Shown here: piece after piece, positions 44,594 through 54,394 of the stretch
Layout of the letters: the number at the start of each line of letters is the position of its first letter
How positions within the stretch are numbered: the first letter of the stretch is position 1
Translations under genes and position numbers: made by a program
Source: Marinicella rhabdoformis
GTDB taxonomy: Bacteria > Pseudomonadota > Gammaproteobacteria > Xanthomonadales > Marinicellaceae
DNA length: 64,000 nt
Direction: 5' to 3'
Assembly: GCF_009671245.1 (NCBI RefSeq)
Contig: NZ_VTFS01000003.1
Location: forward strand, 434,001 to 498,000
Notes under the pieces: model-generated
Database searches by the model: none
Told to the model about the DNA's origin: nothing
The model's input: the letters and a program-made list of their open reading frames with translations, nothing else

Positions 44594-45964
44594 TTAAGCC
44601 CTGTGAAAATCTTTGATGGCGAAGGCCAACTCTAAAGCTTGCTCATAGTTCAAACGCGGATCGACTTGCGTGGTGTAGGCTTTGCTCAAATCCGCCTCTT
44701 GTAGAGCACGTGCACCACCCAAACATTCAGTGACATTTTCACCAGTTAACTCCAGGTGAACACCACCTAAGTGTGAACCATTGGCCTTGTGTGTTTTGAA
44801 TGACATTTCCACTTCTTTGCGGATATTTTCGTAGCGGCGTGTTTTATAACCATTAGAAGTTGATTCTGTGTTGCCATGCATGGGATCAGAAACCCAAACC
44901 ACTTTCAACTTGGCTTTTTGTGCCACATCTATCAAACGAGGTAAGTGCGTTTCGATGTTTTCAGCACCAAAACGGTGAATCAAAATGATTTTACCGTCTT
45001 CATCATTGGGGTTCAATGTGCGCACCAAATCAACCAAATGATCTGACTCCGTTTCTTTACCAATTTTAACGCCGACAGGATTTTCAATGCCACGCAGCAA
45101 CTCCACATGCGCAGAATCCATCTGATTGGTTCTCAGGCCAATCCAAGGCAAATGGGTGCTGAGGTTAAAATGACCATCTTGGCGCGGTACTTGGCGCGTT
45201 AAGGCTTGCTCATAGTGTAAATGCAGTGCTTCATGCGAACTGAAGAATTCTACATTAGATAAGTTATTGACTTCTCTACCCGCCAGTATTTCAGCAAAGT
45301 TAATTGAATCAGAAATTTTCTCGACCAATTCGTGAAATTTATTCGCATTCGGGGAATGTTTTACCCAAGCCAAATCCCAGTATTCTGGGTGTCTGATGTC
45401 TGCAAACCCACCGTCAACCAATGCACGAACAAAGTTCATCGTCATGGCTGAGTGGTGATAGGCTTCCAACATGCGCTTAGGTTCAGGATGACGTGCCTGT
45501 TCAGTAAATTCGTTTTCATTGACAATGTCACCACGGAATGATGGTAAAGTCACTCCATCGCGTGTTTCTGTGTCAGCGGAACGCGGTTTGGCGTATTGTC
45601 CCGCAAACCTTCCAACACGTACAATTGGTGTACGACAGCCGTGGATTAAGACCAAACTCATTTGAATCAATACTTTTAATCGATTCGAAATGATAGGAGA
45701 TGTGCAGTCACTAAATGTTTCAGCACAATCACCGCCTTGAATTAAAAAGCGTTTGCCGTGTTGCACTTCTGCCAAATGAGATTTCAGCTTTTTAACTTCC
45801 CAAGATGTTACCAAAGGCGGTAAAGAGCTTAATGTATCAACTGCATTTGCCAAGGCCACTTTATCTGGATAGGTGGCTTGTTGACGTACAGTTTTATTTT
45901 GCCAGCTGTTAACGCTCCAATCTGTAGTTTTGTTTTTTTCTTGAGATTGATTAACTGTGTTCAT
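44594..45964 (-). CDS. Class II 3-deoxy-7-phosphoheptulonate (DAHP) synthase
   Basis: Condenses PEP with erythrose 4-phosphate, the first step of the shikimate pathway. The 456-residue product is the plant/microbial class II type: VALANAVDTLSSLPPLV, GKRFLIQGGDCAETF, RVGRFAGQYAKPRS, EFFSSHEALHLHYEQALTR and VWVSDPMHGNTES are its usual blocks. The ATG at 45964 overlaps the dsbB stop (ATGA) and has AAGGTGG 5 nt upstream; a longer frame to 46078 runs inside dsbB. The link with dsbB is unusual and probably only transcriptional. Confidence 0.93.
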   Translation of the reverse strand: MNTVNQSQEKNKTTDWSVNSWQNKTVRQQATYPDKVALANAVDTLSSLPPLVTSWEVKKLKSHLAEVQHGKRFLIQGGDCAETFSDCTSPIISNRLKVLIQMSLVLIHGCRTPIVRVGRFAGQYAKPRSADTETRDGVTLPSFRGDIVNENEFTEQARHPEPKRMLEAYHHSAMTMNFVRALVDGGFADIRHPEYWDLAWVKHSPNANKFHELVEKISDSINFAEILAGREVNNLSNVEFFSSHEALHLHYEQALTRQVPRQDGHFNLSTHLPWIGLRTNQMDSAHVELLRGIENPVGVKIGKETESDHLVDLVRTLNPNDEDGKIILIHRFGAENIETHLPRLIDVAQKAKLKVVWVSDPMHGNTESTSNGYKTRRYENIRKEVEMSFKTHKANGSHLGGVHLELTGENVTECLGGARALQEADLSKAYTTQVDPRLNYEQALELAFAIKDFHRA

Positions 45965-46458
45965 GATTCCACCTTGATAAATGTCCAAATAAGGGTGTAA
46001 ATAAATAAGCCGATAAAACAGAACAAAGTCCATGTCGGCATAGAAAGTCCAAATAATTCCCACTTGATTTCTGCGCAAGAGCCAGAGCCTGTTAGTACAG
46101 TAGATAATGCACTGAAAATAGAATCATTTTCCATCATCATACCCAAGCTTGGGCCACAATCTGGTACTTCTTCTGGGGGTAAACCTTGCATCCAGACATG
46201 TCTTCCACTGATCGCTATACCAGTCGCCGTTGTTAATGCCAGCAAGCCACCAAACAACTTTCGTCCCCAATGCAAAGCTGGCTTGAGTAATGCCAATAAA
46301 AACAATGCCCCTATGGCAAAGAATACCACACGTTGTAGGATACACAAATTACACGGCAATAAGAAATCACGATATTCCACATAATACGCATAACCAAGCA
46401 ATCCAGCACAAAAAAGGGCAGGTAAAAAGCTCAATAAGCGAAATGTGTTTTTAGTCAT
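45961..46458 (-). CDS. dsbB: Disulfide bond formation protein B
   Basis: Inner-membrane quinone reductase that reoxidises DsbA. The 165 residues have four membrane helices and the two redox Cys pairs: PCNLC (C36, C39) and C101 with C128 in the second periplasmic loop. Arg in LQRVVFF lies at the quinone-binding place. No dsbA is in the window. It overlaps the DAHP synthase gene by 4 nt. Confidence 0.9.
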   Translation of the reverse strand: MTKNTFRLLSFLPALFCAGLLGYAYYVEYRDFLLPCNLCILQRVVFFAIGALFLLALLKPALHWGRKLFGGLLALTTATGIAISGRHVWMQGLPPEEVPDCGPSLGMMMENDSIFSALSTVLTGSGSCAEIKWELFGLSMPTWTLFCFIGLFIYTLIWTFIKVES

Positions 46459-46575
46459 GGTAAATTCCTTTGGTAAAGTGGCAAGGTTAACAAAATATCA
46501 CTGTCATGCAAAGCATCAGACCACCCTTTAGAACAAATAATTCCACACAATTTCAAACACTTTATCTTCGACCAT

Positions 46576-46603
46576 AAAAATACCCAGTCAAAAGAATGGG
46601 TAT
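46576..46603 (-). terminator. Putative terminator after the YdcH-family gene
   Basis: ATACCCA and TGGGTAT (46580-46586 and 46597-46603) form a 7-bp stem with a 10-nt loop, with TTTTT overlapping the stem end on the minus strand. It lies 75 bp after the ydcH-like stop and 118 bp upstream of dsbB, so it may isolate the two units. The rest of the 219-bp gap shows nothing else. Confidence 0.5.
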
Positions 46604-46677
46604 CAACATGATTTTAGGTGTCAATTTAAGCTTTTTGATGCAACTAAAAGCTGCTTATAAACAGCCTTAAAGATTGG

Positions 46678-46983
46678 TTATTTTTTATGTTTTTCTTTGA
46701 GTCGTTTTTTTTCTGCCTTTATGGCCTTTTTATTCTCTTTCCGTTTATATTTTAAAATCATGAAATACAACTCATCTTTCAAAAATAACCGCTTTTTCTT
46801 TAGTGACTCTACAAAATCATCAGATGGAGTTTCTATCCCTTGTTGAATTCTGGTCATTTCATGGCTTAATTCGTCGTATTCATTAAAAAATCTAGCAAAG
46901 TGTTTATTTCGCATTTTTAATTCACGTATCTCGTTCTCAAACTCTGGAAAATCATGATGTAAATCGTGTCTTTCTCCAAACAT
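46678..46983 (-). CDS. YdcH family protein (DUF465)
   Basis: A 101-residue basic helical protein beginning with ERHDLHHDFPEFENEIREL, the DUF465 signature, and continuing with FNEYDELSHEMTRIQQGIET and LKKKRLFLKDELY. The extra C-terminal ~25 residues are almost all Lys/Glu/Arg and make it longer than the ~70-residue family norm. AAGGA precedes the ATG. The function of the family is unknown. It is transcribed alone: terminators flank it on both sides. Confidence 0.85.
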   Translation of the reverse strand: MFGERHDLHHDFPEFENEIRELKMRNKHFARFFNEYDELSHEMTRIQQGIETPSDDFVESLKKKRLFLKDELYFMILKYKRKENKKAIKAEKKRLKEKHKK

Positions 46984-47120
46984 AGTATTTCCTTAAGTTA
47001 ATAAATCATGTATTTATAATACGGTATATGTGGTGAATTGGCATTGATATAAATCAACTGCTAACAGCACATTGTTATATTTGGTTTATTATTTCTTTAG
47101 CAATAATATGTATTTAATTC

Positions 47121-47154
47121 AAAAAAAAACCCGATCAAAAGACCGGGTTTTTTT
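47121..47154 (-). terminator. Terminator of the ribosomal superoperon
   Basis: On the minus strand AACCCGGTC-TTTT-GATCGGGTT followed by a long T run, 22 bp after the rplQ stop. It marks the end of the alpha operon. Confidence 0.9.
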
Positions 47155-47175
47155 CATCAAAGTTTGAAGCTTTAA

Positions 47176-47565
47176 TTATTCAGCATCATCTGCTTTTGCC
47201 TTTTTGATAGGACGATCTACCAATTCAACATAAGCCATTGGTGCATTGTCACCAGCACGGAAACCACACTTCAAGATACGCAAGTAACCACCTGGACGCT
47301 CTAGGTAACGTGGACCCAACTCTGTGAACAATTTATTGACGATTTCATCATTTCTCAATCGTGCAAAAGCCAAACGACGGTTAGCCACTGAGTCAACTTT
47401 AGACAAAGTGATTAAACGCTCAGCTGATTTACGCAGCTCTTTTGCTTTTGGTACGGTTGTTTTGATTAACTCATGCTCGAACAAAGAAGCTGCCATGTTT
47501 TTAAACATCGCTTTTCTGTGCGAAGAGTTTCTATTTAATTTTCTACCTGATTTTCTGTGACGCAT
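47176..47565 (-). CDS. rplQ: 50S ribosomal protein L17
   Basis: The 129-residue product begins [20 protein letters not shown], the universal L17 start, and lines the peptide exit region of the large subunit. Last gene of the alpha operon, 11 bp after rpoA and directly before a strong terminator. The C-terminus is slightly acidic (KADDAE). Confidence 0.98.
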   Translation of the reverse strand: MRHRKSGRKLNRNSSHRKAMFKNMAASLFEHELIKTTVPKAKELRKSAERLITLSKVDSVANRRLAFARLRNDEIVNKLFTELGPRYLERPGGYLRILKCGFRAGDNAPMAYVELVDRPIKKAKADDAE

Positions 47566-47576
47566 GTTCTTGTCCT

Positions 47577-48575
47577 TTATCCGATAAGACGCTCAGCAGT
47601 GCGAATAGCAGCTGGCGGCCAATTTTCTAAACGTACACCCAAGGTCAAGCCCATTTCAGAGAGTACACTTTTGATTTCGTTCAACGATTTTTTACCCAAA
47701 TTAGGTGTTTTCAACAATTCAACTTCAGTTCGTTGAATCAAATCACCGATGTATTGAATGTTCTCTGCTTTTAAGCAGTTCGCAGAACGGACAGTTAATT
47801 CCAACTCATCAATTGGTTTCAAAAGAATCGGATTCAATTTTTCTTCCTCTTCTTTTTCTTCAACAGTGGTTTCAATCTTGAAGTCAATGAAGATAGCCAT
47901 TTGTTCAACCAAGATGCGGGCCGCTGTGCGTACGGCATCTTCAGCTGAAATAGAACCATCAGTATCTATATCTAAGATCAGTTTATCTAAGTTGGTTTTT
48001 TGGTGTAAACGCGCATTATCAACATCGTAGGCAACACGTTTTACAGGACAAAAACTGGCATCCAATAACAATTGACCAATAGGACGTACGTCTTCTTGCT
48101 CAACACGGTTAACAGATGGTACATATCCCACACCCTTTTCGACTTTCATGCGCATCGTAATGCTTGCATTCTTGTCTAAGTGACAAATCACTTGTTCAGG
48201 GTTGGCAACTTCAACACCGTCTGCCAATTGGATATCGGCAGCAGTAACAACACCGGCTTTTGAAACATTGATCATCAACTCTGCTTCATCACGATCTGGC
48301 ATCATGAATGACAAGGTTTTCAGGTTCAATAAAATCTCAACCACGTCTTCTTGAACACCTTCCAGTGCTGAGAATTCGTGTTGTACTCCGTCAATATTGA
48401 CTTCAGTTACAGCACAACCTGGAATTGAAGACAATAAAATGCGACGAAAAGCATTACCCAGAGTATGTCCAAAACCCCTTTCCAAAGGTTCTATGATTAT
48501 TTTTGCGCTGTGTTCAGAGCGTTCGTCTACTTCAACAACTCTGGGACGCAATAATTTAGCTAATATGTCAGACAT
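47577..48575 (-). CDS. rpoA: RNA polymerase alpha subunit
   Basis: The 332-residue subunit organises core polymerase assembly and contacts activators and UP elements. The N-terminal domain has [20 protein letters not shown]; the C-terminal domain starts near residue 240 and holds [19 protein letters not shown] and [20 protein letters not shown], the DNA-binding face. An acidic linker ([11 protein letters not shown]) joins them. 22 bp after rpsD. Confidence 0.98.
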   Translation of the reverse strand: MSDILAKLLRPRVVEVDERSEHSAKIIIEPLERGFGHTLGNAFRRILLSSIPGCAVTEVNIDGVQHEFSALEGVQEDVVEILLNLKTLSFMMPDRDEAELMINVSKAGVVTAADIQLADGVEVANPEQVICHLDKNASITMRMKVEKGVGYVPSVNRVEQEDVRPIGQLLLDASFCPVKRVAYDVDNARLHQKTNLDKLILDIDTDGSISAEDAVRTAARILVEQMAIFIDFKIETTVEEKEEEEKLNPILLKPIDELELTVRSANCLKAENIQYIGDLIQRTEVELLKTPNLGKKSLNEIKSVLSEMGLTLGVRLENWPPAAIRTAERLIG

Positions 48576-48597
48576 ATAAACCTCCTTAAAAAGTGGA

Positions 48598-49227
48598 TTA
48601 CTTCGAGTATAGCTCTACAATCAAGTTTTCGTTGATGTCAGCTGGCAAATCTTCACGTGTTGGAACTGATTTAAATTGACCTGTCATTTTGGCAGCATCA
48701 ACAGAAACCCAGTCCGCAAATAAGTTCATTTCGCCCCATAGTTCTAAGGCTTGTTTGATTCTTAATTGTGTTTTAGATTTTTCACGAATTTCAATTTCAT
48801 CACCCGCTTTCACTTGGTAAGAAGGGATGTTACATAATTTACCATTAACCAAAATTGATTTGTGGCTCACCAATTGGCGTGCTTCATTTCTGGTTACGCC
48901 AAAGCCCATGCGGTAAACCACGTTATCTAAACGTGATTCCAACAATTTCAACAAATTTTCGCCTGTGGCGCCTTTTTGTTTAGCAGCTTTCTTGTAGTAG
49001 TTAACAAATTGCTTTTCTAATACACCATAAGTACGACGAACTTTTTGTTTTTCGCGTAACTGTAAAGCATAATCAGAAGGCTTGTTTCTTTTACCTGCAG
49101 CACCGTGCTGACCTGGAGCAACTTCAAGTTTACACTTGGTTTCCATAGCGCGAGCTGGGCTTTTTGTCATTAAATCGACGCCTTCACGACGTGCCAATTT
49201 ACATTTTGGACCTAAATATCTAGCCAT
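48598..49227 (-). CDS. rpsD: 30S ribosomal protein S4
   Basis: 209 residues, beginning [19 protein letters not shown]; the S4 RNA-binding domain is seen as [21 protein letters not shown]4 is a primary 16S rRNA binder and, in enterobacteria, the repressor of the alpha operon. It is 11 bp downstream of rpsK. Confidence 0.98.
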   Translation of the reverse strand: MARYLGPKCKLARREGVDLMTKSPARAMETKCKLEVAPGQHGAAGKRNKPSDYALQLREKQKVRRTYGVLEKQFVNYYKKAAKQKGATGENLLKLLESRLDNVVYRMGFGVTRNEARQLVSHKSILVNGKLCNIPSYQVKAGDEIEIREKSKTQLRIKQALELWGEMNLFADWVSVDAAKMTGQFKSVPTREDLPADINENLIVELYSK

Positions 49228-49238
49228 TATTCTTCTCC

Positions 49239-49625
49239 TTACACCCTACGTTTTTTAGGTGGACGACAACCATTGTGAGGAATTGGGGTAATATCAATGA
49301 TATTAGTCACCCTAAATCCGAGGGCATTCAATGCTCTGACAGAAGATTCTCTTCCTGGACCTGGACCTTTAATACGAACTTCAACATTTTTCATCCCATA
49401 ATCTTTGGCTACTTGGCCAGCGCGATCAGCTGCAACCTGTGCAGCAAAAGGAGTACTCTTTCTTGAACCTCTAAACCCAGACCCACCAGCCGTTGCCCAC
49501 GACAAACCATTACCTTGTCTGTCAGTGATCGTGATGATGGTATTGTTGAAAGACGCGTGTACGTGCGCGATTCCGTCAACAACAGTTCTTTTGATTTTCT
49601 TTTTTGTTTTTTGTGGTCTTGCCAT
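49239..49625 (-). CDS. rpsK: 30S ribosomal protein S11
   Basis: The ATG at 49625 gives a normal 128-residue S11 with basic N-terminus ([17 protein letters not shown]) and the conserved end [18 protein letters not shown]. The longer frame to 49661 adds 12 non-conserved residues. S11 lies on the platform of the small subunit. A 50-bp gap separates it from rpsM. Confidence 0.98.
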   Translation of the reverse strand: MARPQKTKKKIKRTVVDGIAHVHASFNNTIITITDRQGNGLSWATAGGSGFRGSRKSTPFAAQVAADRAGQVAKDYGMKNVEVRIKGPGPGRESSVRALNALGFRVTNIIDITPIPHNGCRPPKKRRV

Positions 49626-49675
49626 TTTACATTCTCTATCTATGACGCATTGACGAAGCAATGAATCAATATGTT

Positions 49676-50032
49676 TTAACGTTTAATTGGTTTTTTAGGA
49701 CCTTTACGCGTTCTTGCGTTGTTCTTGGTTTTTTGACCACGAACAGGCAAGCCTCTTCTGTGACGCAAACCACGATAACAACCTAAGTCCATCAAACGTT
49801 TGATGTCCATAGCTACTTCTCTACGTAAGTCACCTTCAACAGTGAATTTTGCCACTTCTGAACGCAATTTATCTAAGTCAGCCTCATCTAATTGACCAAC
49901 TTTGTGTGACGGATCAACGCCGGCACTGTCGCATATTGCATACGCACGAGTTCTTCCAACACCATAGATGCTGGTCAAACCAATCCACGCATGTTTATGC
50001 ACTGGTATATTTACACCCGCAATACGAGCCAT
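49676..50032 (-). CDS. rpsM: 30S ribosomal protein S13
   Basis: 118 residues from ATG 50032 (GGAG 7 nt before), beginning [20 protein letters not shown] and ending in the basic tail KKPIKR. S13 contacts the 50S subunit and P-site tRNA. It is the first gene of the alpha operon after a 197-bp gap that holds a promoter-like sequence and a leader hairpin. Confidence 0.98.
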   Translation of the reverse strand: MARIAGVNIPVHKHAWIGLTSIYGVGRTRAYAICDSAGVDPSHKVGQLDEADLDKLRSEVAKFTVEGDLRREVAMDIKRLMDLGCYRGLRHRRGLPVRGQKTKNNARTRKGPKKPIKR

Positions 50033-50103
50033 TTTTTTCTCCAAATTCCTCTTTTGAAGTCTTTAACATGATAAATCATGTGCAAAACTTCGGTGAAAAC
50101 TCA

Positions 50104-50125
50104 ACAAAAAGCACCTGCTTTTTGT
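50104..50125 (-). promoter_or_regulatory. Leader hairpin upstream of rpsM
   Basis: ACAAAAAGCA (50104-50113) and TGCTTTTTGT (50116-50125) are perfect 10-nt complements with two bases between. It falls in the 5' leader of the alpha operon, where S4 binds in enterobacteria. A role in S4 autoregulation is a guess; a Rho-independent stop is less likely because no separate T run follows. Confidence 0.45.
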
Positions 50126-50150
50126 CCATTGCCCTTAGCAAAGGGCGCAG

Positions 50151-50180
50151 ATTATATATCATTGAACAAAACAATGCCAT
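50151..50180 (-). promoter_or_regulatory. Putative promoter of the alpha operon
   Basis: The minus strand has a perfect TATAAT (50151-50156) 18 nt downstream of ATGGCA (50175-50180), a 4/6 match to TTGACA. The start would be near 50144, about 110 nt before rpsM. It partly overlaps the hairpin that may end secY transcription. Confidence 0.5.
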
Positions 50181-50202
50181 CACTTTTTAAAAGGATGGCA
50201 TT
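50173..50202 (-). terminator. Hairpin after secY, possible partial terminator
   Basis: AATGCCATC (50173-50181) pairs with GATGGCATT (50194-50202) across a 12-nt loop. On the minus strand GTTTTGTT follows, a weak T run. It occupies the place where rpmJ normally follows secY. Efficiency is doubtful. Confidence 0.5.
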
Positions 50203-50229
50203 GAATCAAATTCTCAAATATAAATTCTT

Positions 50230-51588
50230 TTATCGACGAATCTTAGATGATCGTCTGTAATTCTTAATATTCGATTTTTTCATGACCGAATCGTACTGTT
50301 GTGATACCAAATGATTTTGTAGTTGAGCCATGAAATCCATAGCAACTACCACAACAATCAACAGCGATGTACCGCCCAAAGCAAAAGGTACAGATACAAA
50401 TCCTCTGATCAGGTCAGGCATCAAACTGACACCCAACAAGTATAAAGAACCCCAAAATGTGACGCGATTCAATACACCATCTAAATAGGCAGAAGTTTGT
50501 TTACCTGGCCTGATACCTGGAATAACAGCACTTTGTTTTTTCAAATTGTCAGCCGTTTCATCCGAATTGAATGTCAAAGCCGTATAAAAATACGCAAAGA
50601 ATACAATCAAAGTTCCAAACAACACCATATATAAGGTATTGCCTGGTGACAGTTGAGCTGCTAAATCTTGCAACCAACCAAAACCTTCATTTTGACCTGC
50701 AAAGCTGGCAATAGAACTGGGCAATAACACCAATGATGAAGCAAAGATCACTGGTATCACACCAGACATATTCACTTTCAATGGTAAGTATGAAGTTTGC
50801 GCTTGGGTTGCTTGTCTTCCACCACGTCTTGCAAACTGCATGGTTATTCTTCTTTGACCGCGTTCAACGAACACAATAAATGCGGTAACACCCAAAGAAA
50901 TGACCAACAGCAGCAAACCAACCAATGCATTCATTTGTCCTTCTGCAATAGAAGTAAATACTGAATACACAGCACCTGGTAAACCAACAACAATACCTGC
51001 AAAAATCAAAAGTGATATACCGTTACCGATGCCTCGTTCAGTGATTTGTTCACCCAACCACATCAAGAACATGGTACCACCGGTCAAAGACACTGTAGCT
51101 GTAAACAAAAAGCCAAAACCAGGCATAGGAACTACAGGCACATTACCTACAGCACCTAATTGCATCAGCGAGAAAGAGATTCCATATGACTGGAAAGCCG
51201 CTAAAACAATAGTAAAGTATCGAGTATATTGTGTGATTTTACGTTTACCTGTCTCACCTTCTTTCTTCATTTCACGCAATGTCGGTACCGTATGGCCCAA
51301 AATTTGCATGATAATAGAAGCGGTGATGTAGGGCATGACACCCAAGGCAAAGATGGAATAACGACCCAAGGCGCCACCTGAGAACATGTTAAACATGTCT
51401 AAGATACCGCCTGAGTTTTGTTGCAACAAGTCAGCCAATACTTTTGGATTGACGCCAGGAACAGGTAGAAAAGTACCCATTCTATAGACAATCAAAGCAC
51501 CTATAACAAACAATATTCGACTTTTAAGTTCACCAAAGCCTTTCTTGTTACCGAGTAATTTTTCTACTTGCTCTTGTCTTGTTGACAT
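50230..51588 (-). CDS. secY: Protein translocase subunit SecY
   Basis: 452-residue channel of the Sec translocon with ten membrane helices. Motifs: GTFLPVPGVNPKVLADL in helix 1-2, GGALGRYSIFALGVMPYITASI, GIGNGISLLIF and the plug region. It is 1 nt after rplO. rpmJ does not follow it, as it would in most relatives. Confidence 0.98.
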   Translation of the reverse strand: MSTRQEQVEKLLGNKKGFGELKSRILFVIGALIVYRMGTFLPVPGVNPKVLADLLQQNSGGILDMFNMFSGGALGRYSIFALGVMPYITASIIMQILGHTVPTLREMKKEGETGKRKITQYTRYFTIVLAAFQSYGISFSLMQLGAVGNVPVVPMPGFGFLFTATVSLTGGTMFLMWLGEQITERGIGNGISLLIFAGIVVGLPGAVYSVFTSIAEGQMNALVGLLLLVISLGVTAFIVFVERGQRRITMQFARRGGRQATQAQTSYLPLKVNMSGVIPVIFASSLVLLPSSIASFAGQNEGFGWLQDLAAQLSPGNTLYMVLFGTLIVFFAYFYTALTFNSDETADNLKKQSAVIPGIRPGKQTSAYLDGVLNRVTFWGSLYLLGVSLMPDLIRGFVSVPFALGGTSLLIVVVVAMDFMAQLQNHLVSQQYDSVMKKSNIKNYRRSSKIRR

Positions 51589-51589
51589 A

Positions 51590-52021
51590 TTATTCTACTT
51601 TCCCGCCTGCTTTCTCGATGGCTTCTTGGGCACCTTTGGTGACAACCAAACCTTTCAAGTTAACCGCTTTTTCAATGTTACCTGTATTGATCACTTTGAC
51701 TTTAGTAACACCACGCTTAACATAACCATTTTCGATTAAGTAGTTAACGTCGATGTCACTGGCATCCATAGAACCAAATTGGTACAAACAGATTTCAGCA
51801 CGGGTTTCAGCCATTCTTGAAGTGAAACCGAATTTAGGCAATCTTTTGTGGATCGGCAATTGTCCACCCTCAAAACCAACTTTATGAAAGCCGCCTGAAC
51901 GTGATTTTTGACCTTTGTGACCACGACCACAGGTTTTACCCAAGCCAGAACCGATACCACGACCAACACGTTTACGTGCTTTAGTGGCGCCTTCAGCTGG
52001 TTTAATCGTATTTAATTTCAT
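51590..52021 (-). CDS. rplO: 50S ribosomal protein L15
   Basis: 143 residues with the Gly/Arg/Lys-rich N-terminal arm [20 protein letters not shown] that penetrates 23S rRNA. 15 bp after rpmD and 1 bp before secY. Confidence 0.98.
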   Translation of the reverse strand: MKLNTIKPAEGATKARKRVGRGIGSGLGKTCGRGHKGQKSRSGGFHKVGFEGGQLPIHKRLPKFGFTSRMAETRAEICLYQFGSMDASDIDVNYLIENGYVKRGVTKVKVINTGNIEKAVNLKGLVVTKGAQEAIEKAGGKVE

Positions 52022-52036
52022 AGTCTTTACCTACGC

Positions 52037-52237
52037 TTATTTGACTTCTTCTACTTTTAGTAGATGAATCGCTTTGTTAATCATACCCATGTTCTCAGGA
52101 GTTGCATCTACAATACGTGATTGATGCATTTTTCTGATTCCCAGGCCTCTGACACAGGCTTTGTGGTTAGCCAAAGATTTGTTGGTACTTTTGATTTGTG
52201 TCACTTTTACTTGACCAACTTTTTGTGATTTAGCCAT
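52037..52237 (-). CDS. rpmD: 50S ribosomal protein L30
   Basis: 66-residue L30 with the conserved [22 protein letters not shown] core. Its start overlaps the rpsE stop by 8 nt, suggesting coupled translation. Confidence 0.97.
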   Translation of the reverse strand: MAKSQKVGQVKVTQIKSTNKSLANHKACVRGLGIRKMHQSRIVDATPENMGMINKAIHLLKVEEVK

Positions 52238-52757
52238 GATTTTCCATTACCTCCTCAACAGTTTTACCACGCTTGGCAGCAATGCTGTCAGGCGAAGTCA
52301 TGTTTTGCAGACCTTTGATGGTTGCTCTTACTAAGTTGATTGGGTTGTTAGAACCTTGAGACTTAGCCAAAACGTTCTCTACACCTACCACATCAAATAC
52401 AGCACGCATCGCACCACCGGCAATTACACCAGTACCTTCAGATGCAGGTTGCATGTAAACACGTGAACCTGAGTGCTTGGCTTTAGTGGCATGCCACAAT
52501 GTGCTGCCTTTTAAGTCCACCTGTACAATGTTACGTCTGGCTTGGTCCATGGCTTTTTGAATCGCCACTGGCACTTCTTTCGCTTTGCCGTAACCAAATC
52601 CAATTTTACCACTGCCGTCACCAACAACAGTCAAAGCAGCAAAACCAAATTGTCTACCACCTTTAACTACTTTAGCAACACGGTTAACCGCAACCAAACG
52701 TTCTAACAGGTTATCACCTTGCTCTTTGTCTGACATATTTTTTCTCTTGTCGTTCAT
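52230..52757 (-). CDS. rpsE: 30S ribosomal protein S5
   Basis: The frame has 175 codons with the conserved [19 protein letters not shown] and [20 protein letters not shown]. The ATG at 52757 overlaps the rplR stop (TGATG). A second ATG at 52736 (MSDKEQ) would remove seven residues and is also plausible. S5 is needed for decoding fidelity. Confidence 0.97.
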   Translation of the reverse strand: MNDKRKNMSDKEQGDNLLERLVAVNRVAKVVKGGRQFGFAALTVVGDGSGKIGFGYGKAKEVPVAIQKAMDQARRNIVQVDLKGSTLWHATKAKHSGSRVYMQPASEGTGVIAGGAMRAVFDVVGVENVLAKSQGSNNPINLVRATIKGLQNMTSPDSIAAKRGKTVEEVMENHG

Positions 52758-53113
52758 CAGAATTTCAACCCAGCTTCACGAGCAGCTTCAGCCAAGGCTT
52801 TCACTTTACCGTGGTAAACATAACCTGATCTATCGAAACCTACTGCTTCAATGCCAGCCTCTTGTGCTTTCTTAGCAATGGCAGCACCAACAGCTTTCGC
52901 TGCATCTTGGTTGGTGCGAGAAGCACCATCTTCAACTAAACCTTTGTCTAAGGTTGACGCTGAAACCAATGTGGTTGTGCCGTCACCAGAGAAAATTTGT
53001 GCGTATAAATGTTGACCTGTTTTGTGAATAGACAAAGCAGGTACAGCCAATTCACGCAGTTTTTTTCTGGTTTTGGTTGCTCTTTTAATTCTTGTTTCAT
53101 TTTTCTTGTGCAT
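52757..53113 (-). CDS. rplR: 50S ribosomal protein L18
   Basis: 118 residues, beginning [20 protein letters not shown]; binds 5S rRNA with L5 and L25. The end [13 protein letters not shown] is the normal L18 terminus. 18 bp after rplF, one base overlap with rpsE. Confidence 0.97.
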   Translation of the reverse strand: MHKKNETRIKRATKTRKKLRELAVPALSIHKTGQHLYAQIFSGDGTTTLVSASTLDKGLVEDGASRTNQDAAKAVGAAIAKKAQEAGIEAVGFDRSGYVYHGKVKALAEAAREAGLKF

Positions 53114-53131
53114 AGTCTTATCTCAGAAGCT

Positions 53132-53659
53132 TTACGCTTTCTTGGCCTCTTTTCTATACAATCTTTCATCAGCATATTTAACACCTTTACCTTTGTATGG
53201 CTCAGGTGGTCTGATGGCTCTAATCTCTGCAGCGACTTGACCAACTTGTTGTTTATCAATACCGTTAACAACAATCTCAGTGTTCGATGGCGTTTCAAAC
53301 GTGATGCCATCTGGTGCAGAGTAAACAACTGGGTGTGAAAAACCCAAGTTCAAGTCTAAATCTTTACCTTTCATGGCCACACGATAACCAACACCTACCA
53401 ATTGCAGCTTTTTATTGAAACCGTTCGTCACGCCTTCAACAACATTGGCTAACAATGCACGCATAGTACCTGCCATAGCCCAAGATGTTTCATTCACTGG
53501 GTTGATGTTCAATTCGTTGTCTTTATGATCAACATTTACAGTTGGGTGTAATTCTAAAGTCATTTCGCCCTTAGGACCTTTGACTTTTACTGAATGACCT
53601 TGAACATCAATATTGATGTTAGCGGCCAATGTGATCGGTTGTTTTGCAATTCTTGACAT
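53132..53659 (-). CDS. rplF: 50S ribosomal protein L6
   Basis: 175 residues, two related domains; the end RAIRPPEPYKGKGVKYADER is the conserved L6 signature near the sarcin-ricin loop. 14 bp after rpsH. Confidence 0.98.
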   Translation of the reverse strand: MSRIAKQPITLAANINIDVQGHSVKVKGPKGEMTLELHPTVNVDHKDNELNINPVNETSWAMAGTMRALLANVVEGVTNGFNKKLQLVGVGYRVAMKGKDLDLNLGFSHPVVYSAPDGITFETPSNTEIVVNGIDKQQVGQVAAEIRAIRPPEPYKGKGVKYADERLYRKEAKKA

Positions 53660-53673
53660 GCTATATCTCCCGA

Positions 53674-54069
53674 TTACTTAATTACACAAAGTACTTCACC
53701 ACCAACTTGAGCAACACGTGCTGCTTTGTCGGTCATGATGCCTTTTGATGTTGATACAATGGCTGTACCGAAACCAGCGTCAACACGTGGCAAATCATCT
53801 TTGCCGCGATATTGTCTTAAACCTGGTTTACTTACTCTTTTTATCATTTCAATTACAGGTTGATTTCTGTAATATTTGATATTGATTTTAATGAAAGGAT
53901 GTCCTTCCTTCTCAATCATTTCGTAAGATCGGATGTAACCTTCTTGTTGCAAAACTGCCAAAATACCTTTTTTAACTTTTGAAGCGGGCGTGGCAGTACT
54001 TTCTTTACTGACTGCTTGTGCATTTTTGATGCTACAAATCATATCAGAAATTGGATCACTAATACTCAT
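53674..54069 (-). CDS. rpsH: 30S ribosomal protein S8
   Basis: 131 residues, start MSISDPISDMICSIKNAQAV and conserved GTAIVSTSKGIMTDKAAR. In enterobacteria S8 represses the spc operon. 14 bp after rpsN. Confidence 0.98.
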   Translation of the reverse strand: MSISDPISDMICSIKNAQAVSKESTATPASKVKKGILAVLQQEGYIRSYEMIEKEGHPFIKINIKYYRNQPVIEMIKRVSKPGLRQYRGKDDLPRVDAGFGTAIVSTSKGIMTDKAARVAQVGGEVLCVIK

Positions 54070-54083
54070 AATCTATCTCTCGT

Positions 54084-54389
54084 TTACCAACTGGCTTTTT
54101 TCAAGCCAGGAATGTCACCGCGCATTGCAGCTTCACGAAATTGGGTTTTGCTCAAACCAAATTTATTGTAATAACCACGTGGTCTACCTGAAATTTGACA
54201 ACGCTTACGGACTCTCGAAGGAGAGGCGTTGCGTGGTAATTTCTGTAAGCCTTCTTGCGCTGCCATCATGTCTTCAAAAGACGTATTTGGATCGGCAATA
54301 ATTTTTTTCAATGCGGCTCGTTTCTCTGCGTACTTTGCTACGATTCTTTTTCTTTTCAGGTCACGTTGGACCATTGATTCTTTAGCCAT
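54084..54389 (-). CDS. rpsN: 30S ribosomal protein S14
   Basis: 101 residues, the long form without Cys4 zinc motif (only one Cys, in [14 protein letters not shown]), as usual in Gammaproteobacteria. Ends [11 protein letters not shown]. 5 bp after rplE. Confidence 0.97.
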   Translation of the reverse strand: MAKESMVQRDLKRKRIVAKYAEKRAALKKIIADPNTSFEDMMAAQEGLQKLPRNASPSRVRKRCQISGRPRGYYNKFGLSKTQFREAAMRGDIPGLKKASW

Positions 54390-54394
54390 TTTTA

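Noticed and set aside
45965-46078. N-terminal extension of DAHP synthase
   Set aside because: It overlaps dsbB, and the ATG at 45964 has a good ribosome binding site.
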